DNA of 7,526 nucleotides, taken from the NCBI GenBank assembly GCA_022560365.1, contig JADFTG010000052.1, forward strand, positions 1 to 7,526, written 5' to 3'. The DNA is from Chloroflexota bacterium (GTDB lineage: Bacteria; Chloroflexota; Dehalococcoidia; SM23-28-2; RBG-16-64-32). Shown in pieces: positions 1 to 5,617 of the stretch. A model generated the notes under the pieces. That model was not told the origin of the DNA, searched no databases, and saw nothing but the letters and a program-made list of their open reading frames with translations. Both the position numbers and the translations under genes were made by a program. Position 1 is the first letter of the stretch, and the number at the start of each line of letters is the position of its first letter.

Positions 1-173
1 CCGAGCGCCGTGTCCGTGGCGAGCTCGTCCGCGCCGAGTTCGGCCATCCGCTCGATCGCTTCGGAGCGGTTGCGCCGCGGCAGTTCGACGGCGCGCAGAC
101 CGCCCGCCGAGAGGGCAACGCCCACCCAGCCCAGGTCGGTCTCGATCGTCGCGTACTTGAGTGAATCAGTCAC
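1..173 (-). CDS. ogt: Probable methylated-DNA--[protein]-cysteine S-methyltransferase (MGMT/Ogt), N-terminal fragment
   Basis: Only the first 57 codons are in the window; the gene continues past position 1. The visible residues (start VTDSLKYATIETDLGWVGVAL, then a GGLRAVELPRRNRSEAIERM-like stretch) match the N-terminal ribonuclease-H-like domain of the O6-alkylguanine-DNA alkyltransferase family, where a Y-x-T/I...T-x-LG-W-x-x-V strand pattern is followed by 'GL..v.LP...r.eA...l'. Family members repair O6-methylguanine by transferring the alkyl group to a cysteine in a PCHR motif. That motif lies in the missing C-terminal half, so catalysis cannot be confirmed here. The GTG start at 173 is chosen because a perfect AGGAGG (180-185) sits 6 nt upstream and an extended -10 promoter follows. 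The gene diverges from the M23 lipoprotein gene. Confidence is moderate because the diagnostic motif is not visible. Confidence 0.6.
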   Translation of the reverse strand, partial: MTDSLKYATIETDLGWVGVALSAGGLRAVELPRRNRSEAIERMAELGADELATDTAL

Positions 174-179
174 CGTGCG

Positions 180-185
180 CCTCCT
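180..185 (-). promoter_or_regulatory. Shine-Dalgarno of the ogt-like gene
   Basis: The minus strand reads AGGAGG, 6 nt before the GTG at 173. A full-consensus ribosome binding site at this spacing supports the GTG start. Confidence 0.8.
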
Positions 186-206
186 GCTCGGTCAGAATAC
201 GACGCG

Positions 207-215
207 ATTATAGCA
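207..215 (-). promoter_or_regulatory. Extended -10 promoter of the ogt-like gene
   Basis: The minus strand reads TGCTATAAT: a perfect TATAAT (207-212) with the TG-N extension. No TTGACA-like -35 is visible at 16-18 bp, as the upstream DNA is all G/C. This fits an extended -10 promoter, which depends less on a -35 box. The predicted start is near 200, giving a leader of about 27 nt that contains the AGGAGG. It lies in the 85-bp gap between the divergent ogt-like and M23 genes. No equally convincing promoter is seen for the plus-strand gene. Confidence 0.6.
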
Positions 216-258
216 TCGGCCCCGGCGCGGGCGGCGTGGCGAGAAACCTCTATCGCCC

Positions 259-1260
259 ATGCCGCGTTACTCTACTGAAATGCGCCTGATCGTCCCGTTG
301 CTCGTCGCGATTCTGCTGGCCGCCTGCGGAGGCGGCAAGGCCGCGCCGACCGACACGCCCTCGCCGACGCCATCTCCGACACCGACACTCAGCCCCTCAC
401 CCACACCGTCGCCGACGCCAACGCCGTCGCCATCACCAACACCCTCGCCGACACCTGCGCGAACGCCCTCGCCCGGCGCCGGCATTGACCTCGCGGGGAG
501 CCACACGAAGCAGGGCGGCTTCCTCGCGGTGCGTTTGCGTCAAGCACCTGAGGTTGCGGGCGACCCGGCGGTGGTGCTAGCCGGTGTTTCCTACCCAATG
601 CTGCGCGAGGCCGACGTCTGGTACGCGTACATCGGCCTGCCGACGTGGTTCACCGTCGGCGGCTATCCGATGGAGGTCTACGCCGGCGGGCAGGTTCTCG
701 TCTCGGGCTGGCTGGAAGTGAGCGCCGGCGGGTTCGCGTTCGAATCGATTACGCTGCCGCCGGATTCTAGCGACTTGCTCACGGACACGGCCCGCATCGA
801 GGAGGAGCGTCAGCGTGTTGCAAGCATCCTCGCCGGGTTCACGCCGGAACGCTACTGGAGCGGCGCCTGGATCACGCCGGCGGCGGGCGTCGTCAGCGAT
901 GAGTTCGGCACGCAGCGATCGATCAACGGCGGCGCCTACTTCCCGCATACGGGACTCGACATCGCGAACGACGAAGGCACGCCGATCTACGCCGCCGCCT
1001 CGGGCGTCGTGGCGCTGGCCGAGGAGCTGTTCCTGTACGGCAACGCGGTGATCCTGGACCACGGCGCCGGCGTCTTCAGCGGCTACAACCACATGACGAG
1101 CCTGGCGGTGTCAGCGGGCGACTTCGTGAACCAGGGCGACCTCATCGGCTACATGGGCGCGACTGGTCTGGTCACCGGGCCGCACTTGCACTGGGAAGCG
1201 GTCGTCCACGGCGTGCGCGTTGATCCGTCGCTATGGACGCAGGGCGGCGTCGAGCCCTAG
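259..1260 (+). CDS. Lipoprotein with C-terminal M23 (LytM-type) zinc metallopeptidase domain
   Basis: This 333-residue protein is predicted to be exported, lipid-anchored and to act on peptidoglycan. In order it shows: a signal peptide (about 8-22) ending in a lipobox LAAC with lipidated Cys23, followed by GGGK; a Pro-Thr/Ser linker (about 30-72); a beta-rich region (about 75-165) that I do not recognise; a short helix rich in Glu and Arg (about 176-190); and an M23 domain (about 205-326). The M23 motifs are complete: HTGLD gives His230 and Asp234, GYNHM gives His278, and GPHLHWE gives His309 and His311. By analogy with LytM, His230, Asp234 and His311 would bind zinc, and His278 and His309 would be catalytic, so the enzyme is probably active. 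The ATG at 280 (Met8) gives a more typical lipoprotein signal peptide and may be the true start; neither start has a good Shine-Dalgarno. The stop overlaps the convergent rsmE stop. Family-level confidence is high, but the exact substrate bond is unknown. Confidence 0.9.
   Translation: MPRYSTEMRLIVPLLVAILLAACGGGKAAPTDTPSPTPSPTPTLSPSPTPSPTPTPSPSPTPSPTPARTPSPGAGIDLAGSHTKQGGFLAVRLRQAPEVAGDPAVVLAGVSYPMLREADVWYAYIGLPTWFTVGGYPMEVYAGGQVLVSGWLEVSAGGFAFESITLPPDSSDLLTDTARIEEERQRVASILAGFTPERYWSGAWITPAAGVVSDEFGTQRSINGGAYFPHTGLDIANDEGTPIYAAASGVVALAEELFLYGNAVILDHGAGVFSGYNHMTSLAVSAGDFVNQGDLIGYMGATGLVTGPHLHWEAVVHGVRVDPSLWTQGGVEP
349..474 (+). repeat. Degenerate short tandem repeat coding for the Pro-Thr/Ser linker
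   Basis: Six- and twelve-base degenerate units of the type TCGCCGACGCCA repeat across this stretch and encode alternating (S/T)P dipeptides. Synonymous third positions vary between units, which suggests selection for the peptide rather than recent slippage. The linker should be extended, and its Ser/Thr residues could be glycosylated. It would space the lipid anchor from the peptidase domain. Confidence 0.75.
1257..1260. other. Shared CTAG palindrome forming both convergent stop codons
   Basis: The tetramer CTAG supplies TAG on the plus strand (1258-1260, M23 gene) and TAG on the minus strand (1259-1257, rsmE). The genes therefore overlap tail to tail by 4 nt, leaving no room for an intergenic terminator. 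Confidence 0.9.
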
Positions 1261-1991
1261 TCGTCAAGCGTGTGGAGCACGATCGCCGCCGCCACGACGC
1301 CGGCCGTCTCGGACCGCAGCACCTGACGGCCCAGCGTTACCAGCACTGCACATGACTCGCGCGCGAGAGCGATCTCCTCCTCGGTATAGCCGCCCTCCGG
1401 GCCGATGAAGAGACTCACTGTGCGTGGCCTCTCCGGCAGCGCGCGCAGGTAGTCGGCGAGGCGATTCGCGCGCTCCGCCTCATACGGTACGATCAGCAAG
1501 CCGGGCGCACTCGCAAACGCCTCCTCGAACGGCAGCGGCGAATCGATCGCCGGCAGCCGTCCGCGGCCGCACTGCTCGGCGGCCTCGACGACGAGGCGTC
1601 CCCAGCGCTCGGCCCGCCCCCGCGAGGCCTCTTCGATCTGAGAGCGCGCGTTGATCACAGGCACGAAACGGGCGACGCCCAGCTCCGTGCCCTTCTCAAT
1701 CGCGATGTCGAAGCGGCTGGGCCGGATCAGCGACTGGAAGAGGACGACTTCGATTGCCGGCTCCGGCGGTGACGGGCGATCGCCTGTAACGACGCCCGTC
1801 ACGGCGTTGGCGCTGACGTCCGTCAGCTCGACCTCGAACTCTCGCTCGCCGCCCTCCGTGAGCACCACCTGGTCGCCGCGGCGCAGGCGCAGGACACGCG
1901 CCAGCCGGTGCGCCAGATCGCCGGAGAGCGTGATGTTGCGTGCCTTGAGCGTCCCGGCCGGGACGAAGAAGCGGCGCGGTCCGTCGGCCAT
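1257..1991 (-). CDS. rsmE: 16S rRNA (uracil(1498)-N(3))-methyltransferase RsmE
   Basis: RsmE uses S-adenosylmethionine to methylate N3 of U1498 in the decoding region of 16S rRNA, acting on the 30S subunit. The 244-residue product has normal family length. It has an N-terminal PUA-like RNA-binding domain (about 1-70, starting RRFFV and containing [14 protein letters not shown]) and a C-terminal SPOUT trefoil-knot domain (about 75-244). Family signatures are all present: EKGTELGV (99-106), EAAEQCGR (136-143), IGPEGG (196-201) and [11 protein letters not shown] (220-230), the last two forming the knotted cofactor site. The ATG at 1991 shares its A with the prmA stop (TGATG), which indicates translational coupling. 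A GTG at 1994 in the same frame would add one residue and cannot be excluded. It is last in the dnaJ-prmA-rsmE run, and its TAG overlaps the convergent M23 stop. Confidence 0.95.
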   Translation of the reverse strand: MADGPRRFFVPAGTLKARNITLSGDLAHRLARVLRLRRGDQVVLTEGGEREFEVELTDVSANAVTGVVTGDRPSPPEPAIEVVLFQSLIRPSRFDIAIEKGTELGVARFVPVINARSQIEEASRGRAERWGRLVVEAAEQCGRGRLPAIDSPLPFEEAFASAPGLLIVPYEAERANRLADYLRALPERPRTVSLFIGPEGGYTEEEIALARESCAVLVTLGRQVLRSETAGVVAAAIVLHTLDD

Positions 1992-2923
1992 CACGAGTCT
2001 CGCCGCGCGAGGATCGCCCGCCAGACGCCGTCCTCGACGACGCGTTCAACGCGCAGCCCGTTCGCCTCGAAAGTGCGCGGGAGGCTGTCCACGGTGTCCT
2101 CCAGGAAGCCGCTGGCGATCAGGCGACCGCCGGGCCTGAGTACGCCGGCCAGCGCCGGCGCCAGCCTTTCAAGCGCCAGCCCGCTGATGTTCGCTAGCGC
2201 GAGATCGAAAGTTTCGGCCGGGGCGCCCTCCTCTTCGATCGTGCCGGTGCGCACTTCGATAGCTTCCGCAACGCCGTTGTCCGCGGCGTTCTCAGTCGCC
2301 ACTTTGATCGCCTGTGGGTCGATGTCCAGCGCCAGCACGCGCCGGGCACCGAGCAAGACCGCGACGATGGAGAGAATACCGGAGCCGCAACCGAGATCGA
2401 GCACGGCCGCGTCGCGGGGGCCGATCTCTTCGAGCGCCCGCAGGCACATCGCCGTCGTCGGGTGCTGGCCGGTACCGAACGCCATGCCCGGATCGATGCG
2501 CACGACAACCTCGCCCTCGCGCCGCTTGTATTCGATCCACGAAGGCACGACCACGACGCCGTGACCGATGTGCTGGACGCCGAAGTGCTTCTTCCAGGCG
2601 TCGCGCCAGTCGGTCTCGCGCAAGCGTTTCGGTCGCTGCCAGACGAGCGGCCGGCCGAGCGGCGCCGCCTGGAGCACAAGCCTCAGCGTGTTGCCGATAC
2701 GCACGGCGTCATCGGTGGCCGGAACGTAACCCTTCACGAGAGCCGGCGCATCCCCGTCCAGCACGTACGTCTCGGTCTCTCGGTCAAACCGCGAGGGCGC
2801 CTCGATGGCGACGCCTTCGGAACAGGCCTGGCGGAAGGCGTCCGCAACGAGCTCGGCGTCGATGCCGGCAGTCTCGACGGAGATTTCGATGAGGGAATCA
2901 GGGCGGGAGTCGGGCGCACTCAT
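1991..2923 (-). CDS. prmA: Ribosomal protein L11 methyltransferase PrmA
   Basis: PrmA methylates amino groups of ribosomal protein L11 with S-adenosylmethionine in the cytosol. The 310-residue product has family length. It has an N-terminal L11-recognition domain (about 9-95), a linker with the hallmark WRDAWKKHF (106-114), and a Rossmann methyltransferase domain. The family signature DPGMAFGTGQHPTT is at 144-157, the cofactor-binding LDLGCGSG at 175-182, the acidic ribose-binding Asp200 follows, and the family NI dipeptide is at 245-246 (here NISG rather than the usual NIL). The ATG at 2923 lies 18 nt after the dnaJ stop. No clear Shine-Dalgarno is seen in that gap, so reinitiation or coupling from dnaJ is plausible. 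It overlaps rsmE through TGATG. The order dnaJ-prmA-rsmE is a widely conserved arrangement in bacteria. Confidence 0.95.
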   Translation of the reverse strand: MSAPDSRPDSLIEISVETAGIDAELVADAFRQACSEGVAIEAPSRFDRETETYVLDGDAPALVKGYVPATDDAVRIGNTLRLVLQAAPLGRPLVWQRPKRLRETDWRDAWKKHFGVQHIGHGVVVVPSWIEYKRREGEVVVRIDPGMAFGTGQHPTTAMCLRALEEIGPRDAAVLDLGCGSGILSIVAVLLGARRVLALDIDPQAIKVATENAADNGVAEAIEVRTGTIEEEGAPAETFDLALANISGLALERLAPALAGVLRPGGRLIASGFLEDTVDSLPRTFEANGLRVERVVEDGVWRAILARRDS

Positions 2924-2941
2924 GCGACGGCCGCCGCGGTG

Positions 2942-4054
2942 CTAGCCGAGCGCGTCTCTGAGCTTGGTGAGGAGGCCCTTGTCGACGCCGACGGGCGTCC
3001 CGAAGCTCTCGGCCAGCTGATGCAGGAGTTCGCGCTGCTCGTCGGTGAGGTCCGTCGGCACTTTCAATTCGGCGCGGACGAGGAGGTCGCCACGACCACC
3101 ACCGTGGAGACGTGGGATCCCCTTGCGCTTGACCGTGAACACGCGTCCGCTCTGAGTTCCGGCGGGCACCTTCAGGACGGCCGGCTCGCCGTCGAGGGTC
3201 GGGATCTCGGCCTCGAAGCCGAGCGCGGCCTGGGCCGGGTTCATCTCCAGGTCGAAGATGAGGTCTTCTTCCTGACGCGAGAAGAACTCGTGCGGCGCGA
3301 CGTTGATGTAAACGTAAAGGTGGCCAGGAGGGCCGCCGTTCAGGCCGGTGTCGCCCTCGCCGGAGAGACGCATGCGTGAGCCGTCGTTCACGCCCGCCGG
3401 AACGGAGACTCCGAGCTGGCGCGACTTGCGTTCACGGCCCTGACCGCGGCACTCGCCGCAAGGGTCGGTGACGATACTGCCTTCGCCGTGGCAACGCCCG
3501 CAGGTGGCGATGTTCACGAACTGCCCGAAGACGCTGCGGCTGCTGCGCCGCACCTCGCCGGCGCCATCGCAAGTCGGGCAACGCTGCGGCGACGAGCCCG
3601 GCTCGCTGCCGGAGCCCGCGCAGCGCTGGCAGCGCTCGATGCGCTCGATCTCGATCTCCCGTTCCGTGCCGAAGGCCGCTTCCTCGAACGTAAGCTCGAT
3701 GTCAGCGCGGCGGTCGCCGCCCCGCTGGGTCTCACGCCGTCGCCGTCCGGTCGACGTGCCGCTGAAGAAGGCGTCGAAGATGTCGCCGAAGCCGCCGAAG
3801 TCCCTCCCTTCGAACCCGCGTCCGAAGTCGAGCCCGGCGTGGCCGTAGCGATCGTAGGCGGCGCGCTTCTCCGGGTCGGAGAGCACTTCGTACGCCTCGC
3901 TGATCTGCTTGAAGCGGGCCTCGGCGCCGTCCTCTTGATTGCGGTCCGGGTGGAACTGCATCGCCAGGCGGCGGAACGCCTTCTTGATCTCGGCGGCCGC
4001 TGCCGTACGCGTGACGCCGAGGACCTCGTAGTAGTCAGCCTTTGCCGTAGTCAC
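2942..4054 (-). CDS. dnaJ: Chaperone protein DnaJ (Hsp40, type I)
   Basis: DnaJ is the Hsp70 co-chaperone that delivers unfolded clients to DnaK and stimulates its ATPase. The 370-residue product has the full type I layout: J domain (about 6-70) with the essential HPD at 35-37; a Gly/Phe-rich segment (about 71-98) followed by an Arg-rich patch (104-108, 112-116); a zinc-finger domain with four CxxCxGxG repeats (Cys142/145, 159/162, 185/188, 199/202); and the two substrate-binding C-terminal domains. The frame stays open 26 codons further upstream, but conserved sequence begins at ADYYEVLGV, so the GTG at 4054 (MTTAKADYY) is the likely start. There is no Shine-Dalgarno before it; instead an extended -10 box lies 7 nt upstream, so translation is probably leaderless. 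No dnaK, grpE or hrcA is adjacent and no CIRCE element is seen, so heat-shock control would have to come from elsewhere. Confidence 0.96.
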   Translation of the reverse strand: MTTAKADYYEVLGVTRTAAAAEIKKAFRRLAMQFHPDRNQEDGAEARFKQISEAYEVLSDPEKRAAYDRYGHAGLDFGRGFEGRDFGGFGDIFDAFFSGTSTGRRRRETQRGGDRRADIELTFEEAAFGTEREIEIERIERCQRCAGSGSEPGSSPQRCPTCDGAGEVRRSSRSVFGQFVNIATCGRCHGEGSIVTDPCGECRGQGRERKSRQLGVSVPAGVNDGSRMRLSGEGDTGLNGGPPGHLYVYINVAPHEFFSRQEEDLIFDLEMNPAQAALGFEAEIPTLDGEPAVLKVPAGTQSGRVFTVKRKGIPRLHGGGRGDLLVRAELKVPTDLTDEQRELLHQLAESFGTPVGVDKGLLTKLRDALG

Positions 4055-4061
4055 AGAGCAT

Positions 4062-4070
4062 ATTGTATCA
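4062..4070 (-). promoter_or_regulatory. Extended -10 promoter of the dnaJ operon, probably giving a leaderless mRNA
   Basis: The minus strand reads TGATACAAT: a TACAAT hexamer (4062-4067) with the TG-N extension. No good -35 is seen at 16-18 bp (about TGTTCC). With normal -10 to start spacing, transcription would begin at about 4054-4056, at or one or two bases before the GTG at 4054. No ribosome binding site exists between the box and the codon. Confidence 0.55.
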
Positions 4071-4125
4071 GCGTGATTCTGTAGGAACAGGGTTGCCGTC
4101 CAAACAGCGCCCGGAGTCCGCGAGC

Positions 4126-4153
4126 TTGACATCTATGCCGCGCGGCATATATG
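4126..4153 (+). promoter_or_regulatory. Promoter of the arsR-like operon
   Basis: A perfect -35 TTGACA (4126-4131) is followed after 16 bp by TATATG (4148-4153), a fair -10. The predicted start is near 4160, giving a leader of about 32 nt with GGAG at 4181-4184. The spacer and -10 are covered by inverted repeats, which suggests repression by a DNA-binding dimer. Confidence 0.6.
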
Positions 4154-4167
4154 CTTATATGTGCATA
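4134..4167. promoter_or_regulatory. Candidate operator: two tandem inverted repeats of TATGC/GCATA
   Basis: Four copies of one half-site alternate in orientation: TATGC (4134-4138), GCATA (4145-4149), TATGC (4150-4154) and GCATA (4163-4167). The first pair forms a perfect 16-bp palindrome (4134-4149) and the second pair has an 8-nt spacer. The two centres are 17 bp apart. The first pair fills the -35/-10 spacer and the second spans the -10 to beyond the predicted start. This is the layout expected for autorepression by a winged-helix dimer, most simply the adjacent ArsR-type protein. Confidence 0.6.
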
Positions 4168-4176
4168 GTCGACTAT
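4165..4176. repeat. 12-bp perfect palindrome in the arsR-like leader
   Basis: ATAGTCGACTAT reads the same on both strands. It overlaps the last GCATA half-site and ends just before the Shine-Dalgarno. It may be part of the operator or a weak RNA hairpin near the ribosome binding site. Confidence 0.5.
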
Positions 4177-4180
4177 AGGC

Positions 4181-4184
4181 GGAG
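4181..4184 (+). promoter_or_regulatory. Shine-Dalgarno that sets the arsR-like start
   Basis: GGAG lies 7 nt before the ATG at 4192. Longer in-frame starts back to 4063 would run through the promoter and operator, so this site decides the start. Confidence 0.75.
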
Positions 4185-4191
4185 CCGCACA

Positions 4192-5310
4192 ATGCCCAGA
4201 CTGAATACAAGCGAAGCAAAGGCCGGACCAACCGTCGAGTTCGTGGTCTCAATCCCCATCGACCTGATGAACGCGATGTACTTCACCCACCTGGTGACAG
4301 AGGCCGACGGTATTGAGGGCTGGCCGGTCGAGGTGCGCAAGCAGATGGCGCCCGACTTACTCCAGGAGCTCGACTTCCTCTACTCGTTCCCGAAGGGCCA
4401 GCCTGGCGTGATGGGTCAGCTCAGCGACACGTTGTGGGCACACCCGGAGACGTGGGAGAGTGTCGACGCTCTCGTCGACTACGTACGCAACATGCCGCTG
4501 GGCGTCGGCGACACGGCGGCGAACAGCGGCGTCCAGGGTCTGGCGTTCTACGTCACGTGCAACCCGTTCGGCGAGAGCGAAAAGCCGGATGCCGGCATCG
4601 ATCCGCGGGCGGCGCTGCGCAAGGAGCTGGAGGAGGCGGAGGAACCCGTAGGCCAGTTGCTTGCGGTCTACGACAAGCCCGAGGAGCTTCGCGATCGCAT
4701 CGTGCGGCTGATCGAGCGCTTCTACGAGGAGCACTACCGGGAGGAGATTCCGAATCGCCTGCCGTGCCTGGAGCGGAGCGCAGCTGAGAACCGGTCGCGC
4801 CCCATCGGGGACATCGCTGAGTTCGCCGCTCAGCTCACGGGCCGGCCCAACAGCTGCCTCTCCGAAGTCTGCGAGGGCCCTTACGCTACCTACTACTTTT
4901 CGCCTTCGCTCGACGTCGCCCCGTACAACTCTTGTTCGATCCTGGGCGACATCCACGGGCTCATCTATCCCTGCGAGCCACGGTTCATTCAGGGCACGGC
5001 GGACGCCGACGAGACGGCGCGCATGGCCCGGGTCTACAAGGCGCTGAGCGACGAGGGGCGCCTGCGCATCATCTCCCTGCTGCGCGAGAGGGAGATGTAC
5101 GCGCAGGAGATTGTTGACCGCATCGGCCTGCACCAGTCGGTCGTCTCACGGCACTTGAATTTCCTTAAGGCCGTGGGCATCCTGCGCGGGCGCAAAGTGA
5201 ACAACATGAAGTTCTATTCGATCAACACGGACATGCGTGACGAGCTGAGCCAGACGCTGGAGCTATTCGCGCCTGTGGCTCAGCCGAGCCCCAAGGGAGA
5301 CGCCCGATGA
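4192..5310 (+). CDS. ArsR-family winged-helix regulator with a large N-terminal domain
   Basis: This 372-residue protein is much longer than classic ArsR/SmtB repressors (about 100 residues). The C-terminal part (about 272-360) is a typical ArsR helix-turn-helix: ARVYKALSDEGRLRIISLL, then EIVDRIGLHQSVVSRHLNFL as turn and recognition helix, then a beta wing (GILRGRKVNNMKFYSIN). The ELCVC metal site of arsenic and cadmium sensors is absent, as position 300 onward reads EMYAQEI. The N-terminal 270 residues, starting VEFVVSIPIDLMNAMYF, are mostly helical and acidic. They resemble in layout the long-N-terminus ArsR proteins of Actinobacteria and Chloroflexota (DUF5937-like), but I cannot confirm that match. 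This domain carries all six cysteines (123, 192, 222, 227, 248, 261), including a C-x4-C pair, so metal or redox sensing is possible but unproven. The gene is divergent from dnaJ and overlaps the next gene by ATGA. Target genes and ligand are unknown. Confidence 0.85.
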   Translation: MPRLNTSEAKAGPTVEFVVSIPIDLMNAMYFTHLVTEADGIEGWPVEVRKQMAPDLLQELDFLYSFPKGQPGVMGQLSDTLWAHPETWESVDALVDYVRNMPLGVGDTAANSGVQGLAFYVTCNPFGESEKPDAGIDPRAALRKELEEAEEPVGQLLAVYDKPEELRDRIVRLIERFYEEHYREEIPNRLPCLERSAAENRSRPIGDIAEFAAQLTGRPNSCLSEVCEGPYATYYFSPSLDVAPYNSCSILGDIHGLIYPCEPRFIQGTADADETARMARVYKALSDEGRLRIISLLREREMYAQEIVDRIGLHQSVVSRHLNFLKAVGILRGRKVNNMKFYSINTDMRDELSQTLELFAPVAQPSPKGDAR

Positions 5311-5534
5311 ACTTCTACTCTCACGAAAAGATTCGAGAGCTGGAAGAAGCACGGCGGAATGCCCGCCTGGCCATCGAGGCGACGCTCGGCCGGCCACGAC
5401 GGCGGACGATATTCGGCCCGGCAGCAGTGCGCGTCGGCCGCACGTTGCGGCGACTGGGAGAAGGCCTGGAGTCCTGGGCAAGTCCACCGCCGACAAAGCA
5501 GGACAGCGAACCGCTCAGCTTCGACCAGCGCTAG
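5307..5534 (+). CDS. Small basic protein of unknown function, coupled to the ArsR-like gene
   Basis: I do not recognise this 75-residue protein. Its ATG lies inside the upstream stop region (ATGA, 4-nt overlap), with GGGAG (5295-5299) 7 nt before the start, so it is very likely expressed and coupled to the regulator. It has 13 Arg and 2 Lys against 10 acidic residues, giving a net charge of about +5. Residues 7-27 form a charged Glu/Arg/Ala helix (EKIRELEEARRNARLAIEA), residues 29-33 a basic patch (RPRRR), and residues 40-57 an amphipathic helix with Val43, Leu47, Leu50, Leu54 and Trp57 on one face. The tail is Pro-rich and disordered. There is no cysteine, signal peptide or membrane segment. 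Short proteins with an N-terminal aromatic residue and an 'EARR.ARLA' helix are, from memory, common as uncharacterised genes in Actinobacteria and Chloroflexota. A partner of the regulator or a membrane-surface or nucleic-acid-binding role are guesses. Confidence 0.75.
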   Translation: MNFYSHEKIRELEEARRNARLAIEATLGRPRRRTIFGPAAVRVGRTLRRLGEGLESWASPPPTKQDSEPLSFDQR

Positions 5535-5566
5535 GCCGCGCGCCGGCAGCACCTCGCACATACGAA

Positions 5567-5592
5567 AGAGGCGGGCCGCGTGGCCCGCCTCT
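5567..5592. terminator. Bidirectional intrinsic terminator between convergent operons
   Basis: An 11-bp perfect stem (AGAGGCGGGCC pairing with GGCCCGCCTCT) encloses a GCGT loop. On the plus strand it is followed by CGATTTGT; on the minus strand the stem is followed by TTCGTATG. Both tails are short, but the very stable stem lies exactly between the convergent ends at 5534 and 5618, so it probably serves both operons. Confidence 0.8.
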
Positions 5593-5617
5593 CGATTTGT
5601 ACTCGGCTGGAGTCCGG

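Noticed and set aside
349..474. Repeats in the lipoprotein gene as a possible CRISPR or satellite array
   Set aside because: The units are 6-12 bp, degenerate, in frame and encode an (S/T)P linker; there are no spacers.
577..1092. A 171-codon open frame on the minus strand inside the M23 gene
   Set aside because: The plus-strand frame carries all M23 motifs; the opposite frame is a Val/Arg/Ala-rich shadow with no start signal.
2462..3379. A 305-codon open frame on the plus strand opposite prmA and dnaJ
   Set aside because: It runs antisense to two clearly conserved genes, crosses their boundary, has no recognisable domain, and such frames are common in GC-rich DNA.
4055..4132. A 26-codon N-terminal extension of DnaJ (ATG at 4132)
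   Set aside because: The added residues are not like any DnaJ start and overlap the extended -10 box; conserved J-domain sequence begins just after the GTG at 4054.
4063..4191. A 43-codon N-terminal extension of the ArsR-like gene
   Set aside because: It would pass through the TTGACA promoter and palindromes and overlap the dnaJ promoter; the ATG at 4192 has a proper Shine-Dalgarno.
4055..4191. CIRCE/HrcA operator upstream of dnaJ
   Set aside because: No TTAGCACTC-N9-GAGTGCTAA-like inverted repeat is present; the palindromes here have a different half-site and sit on the regulator's promoter.
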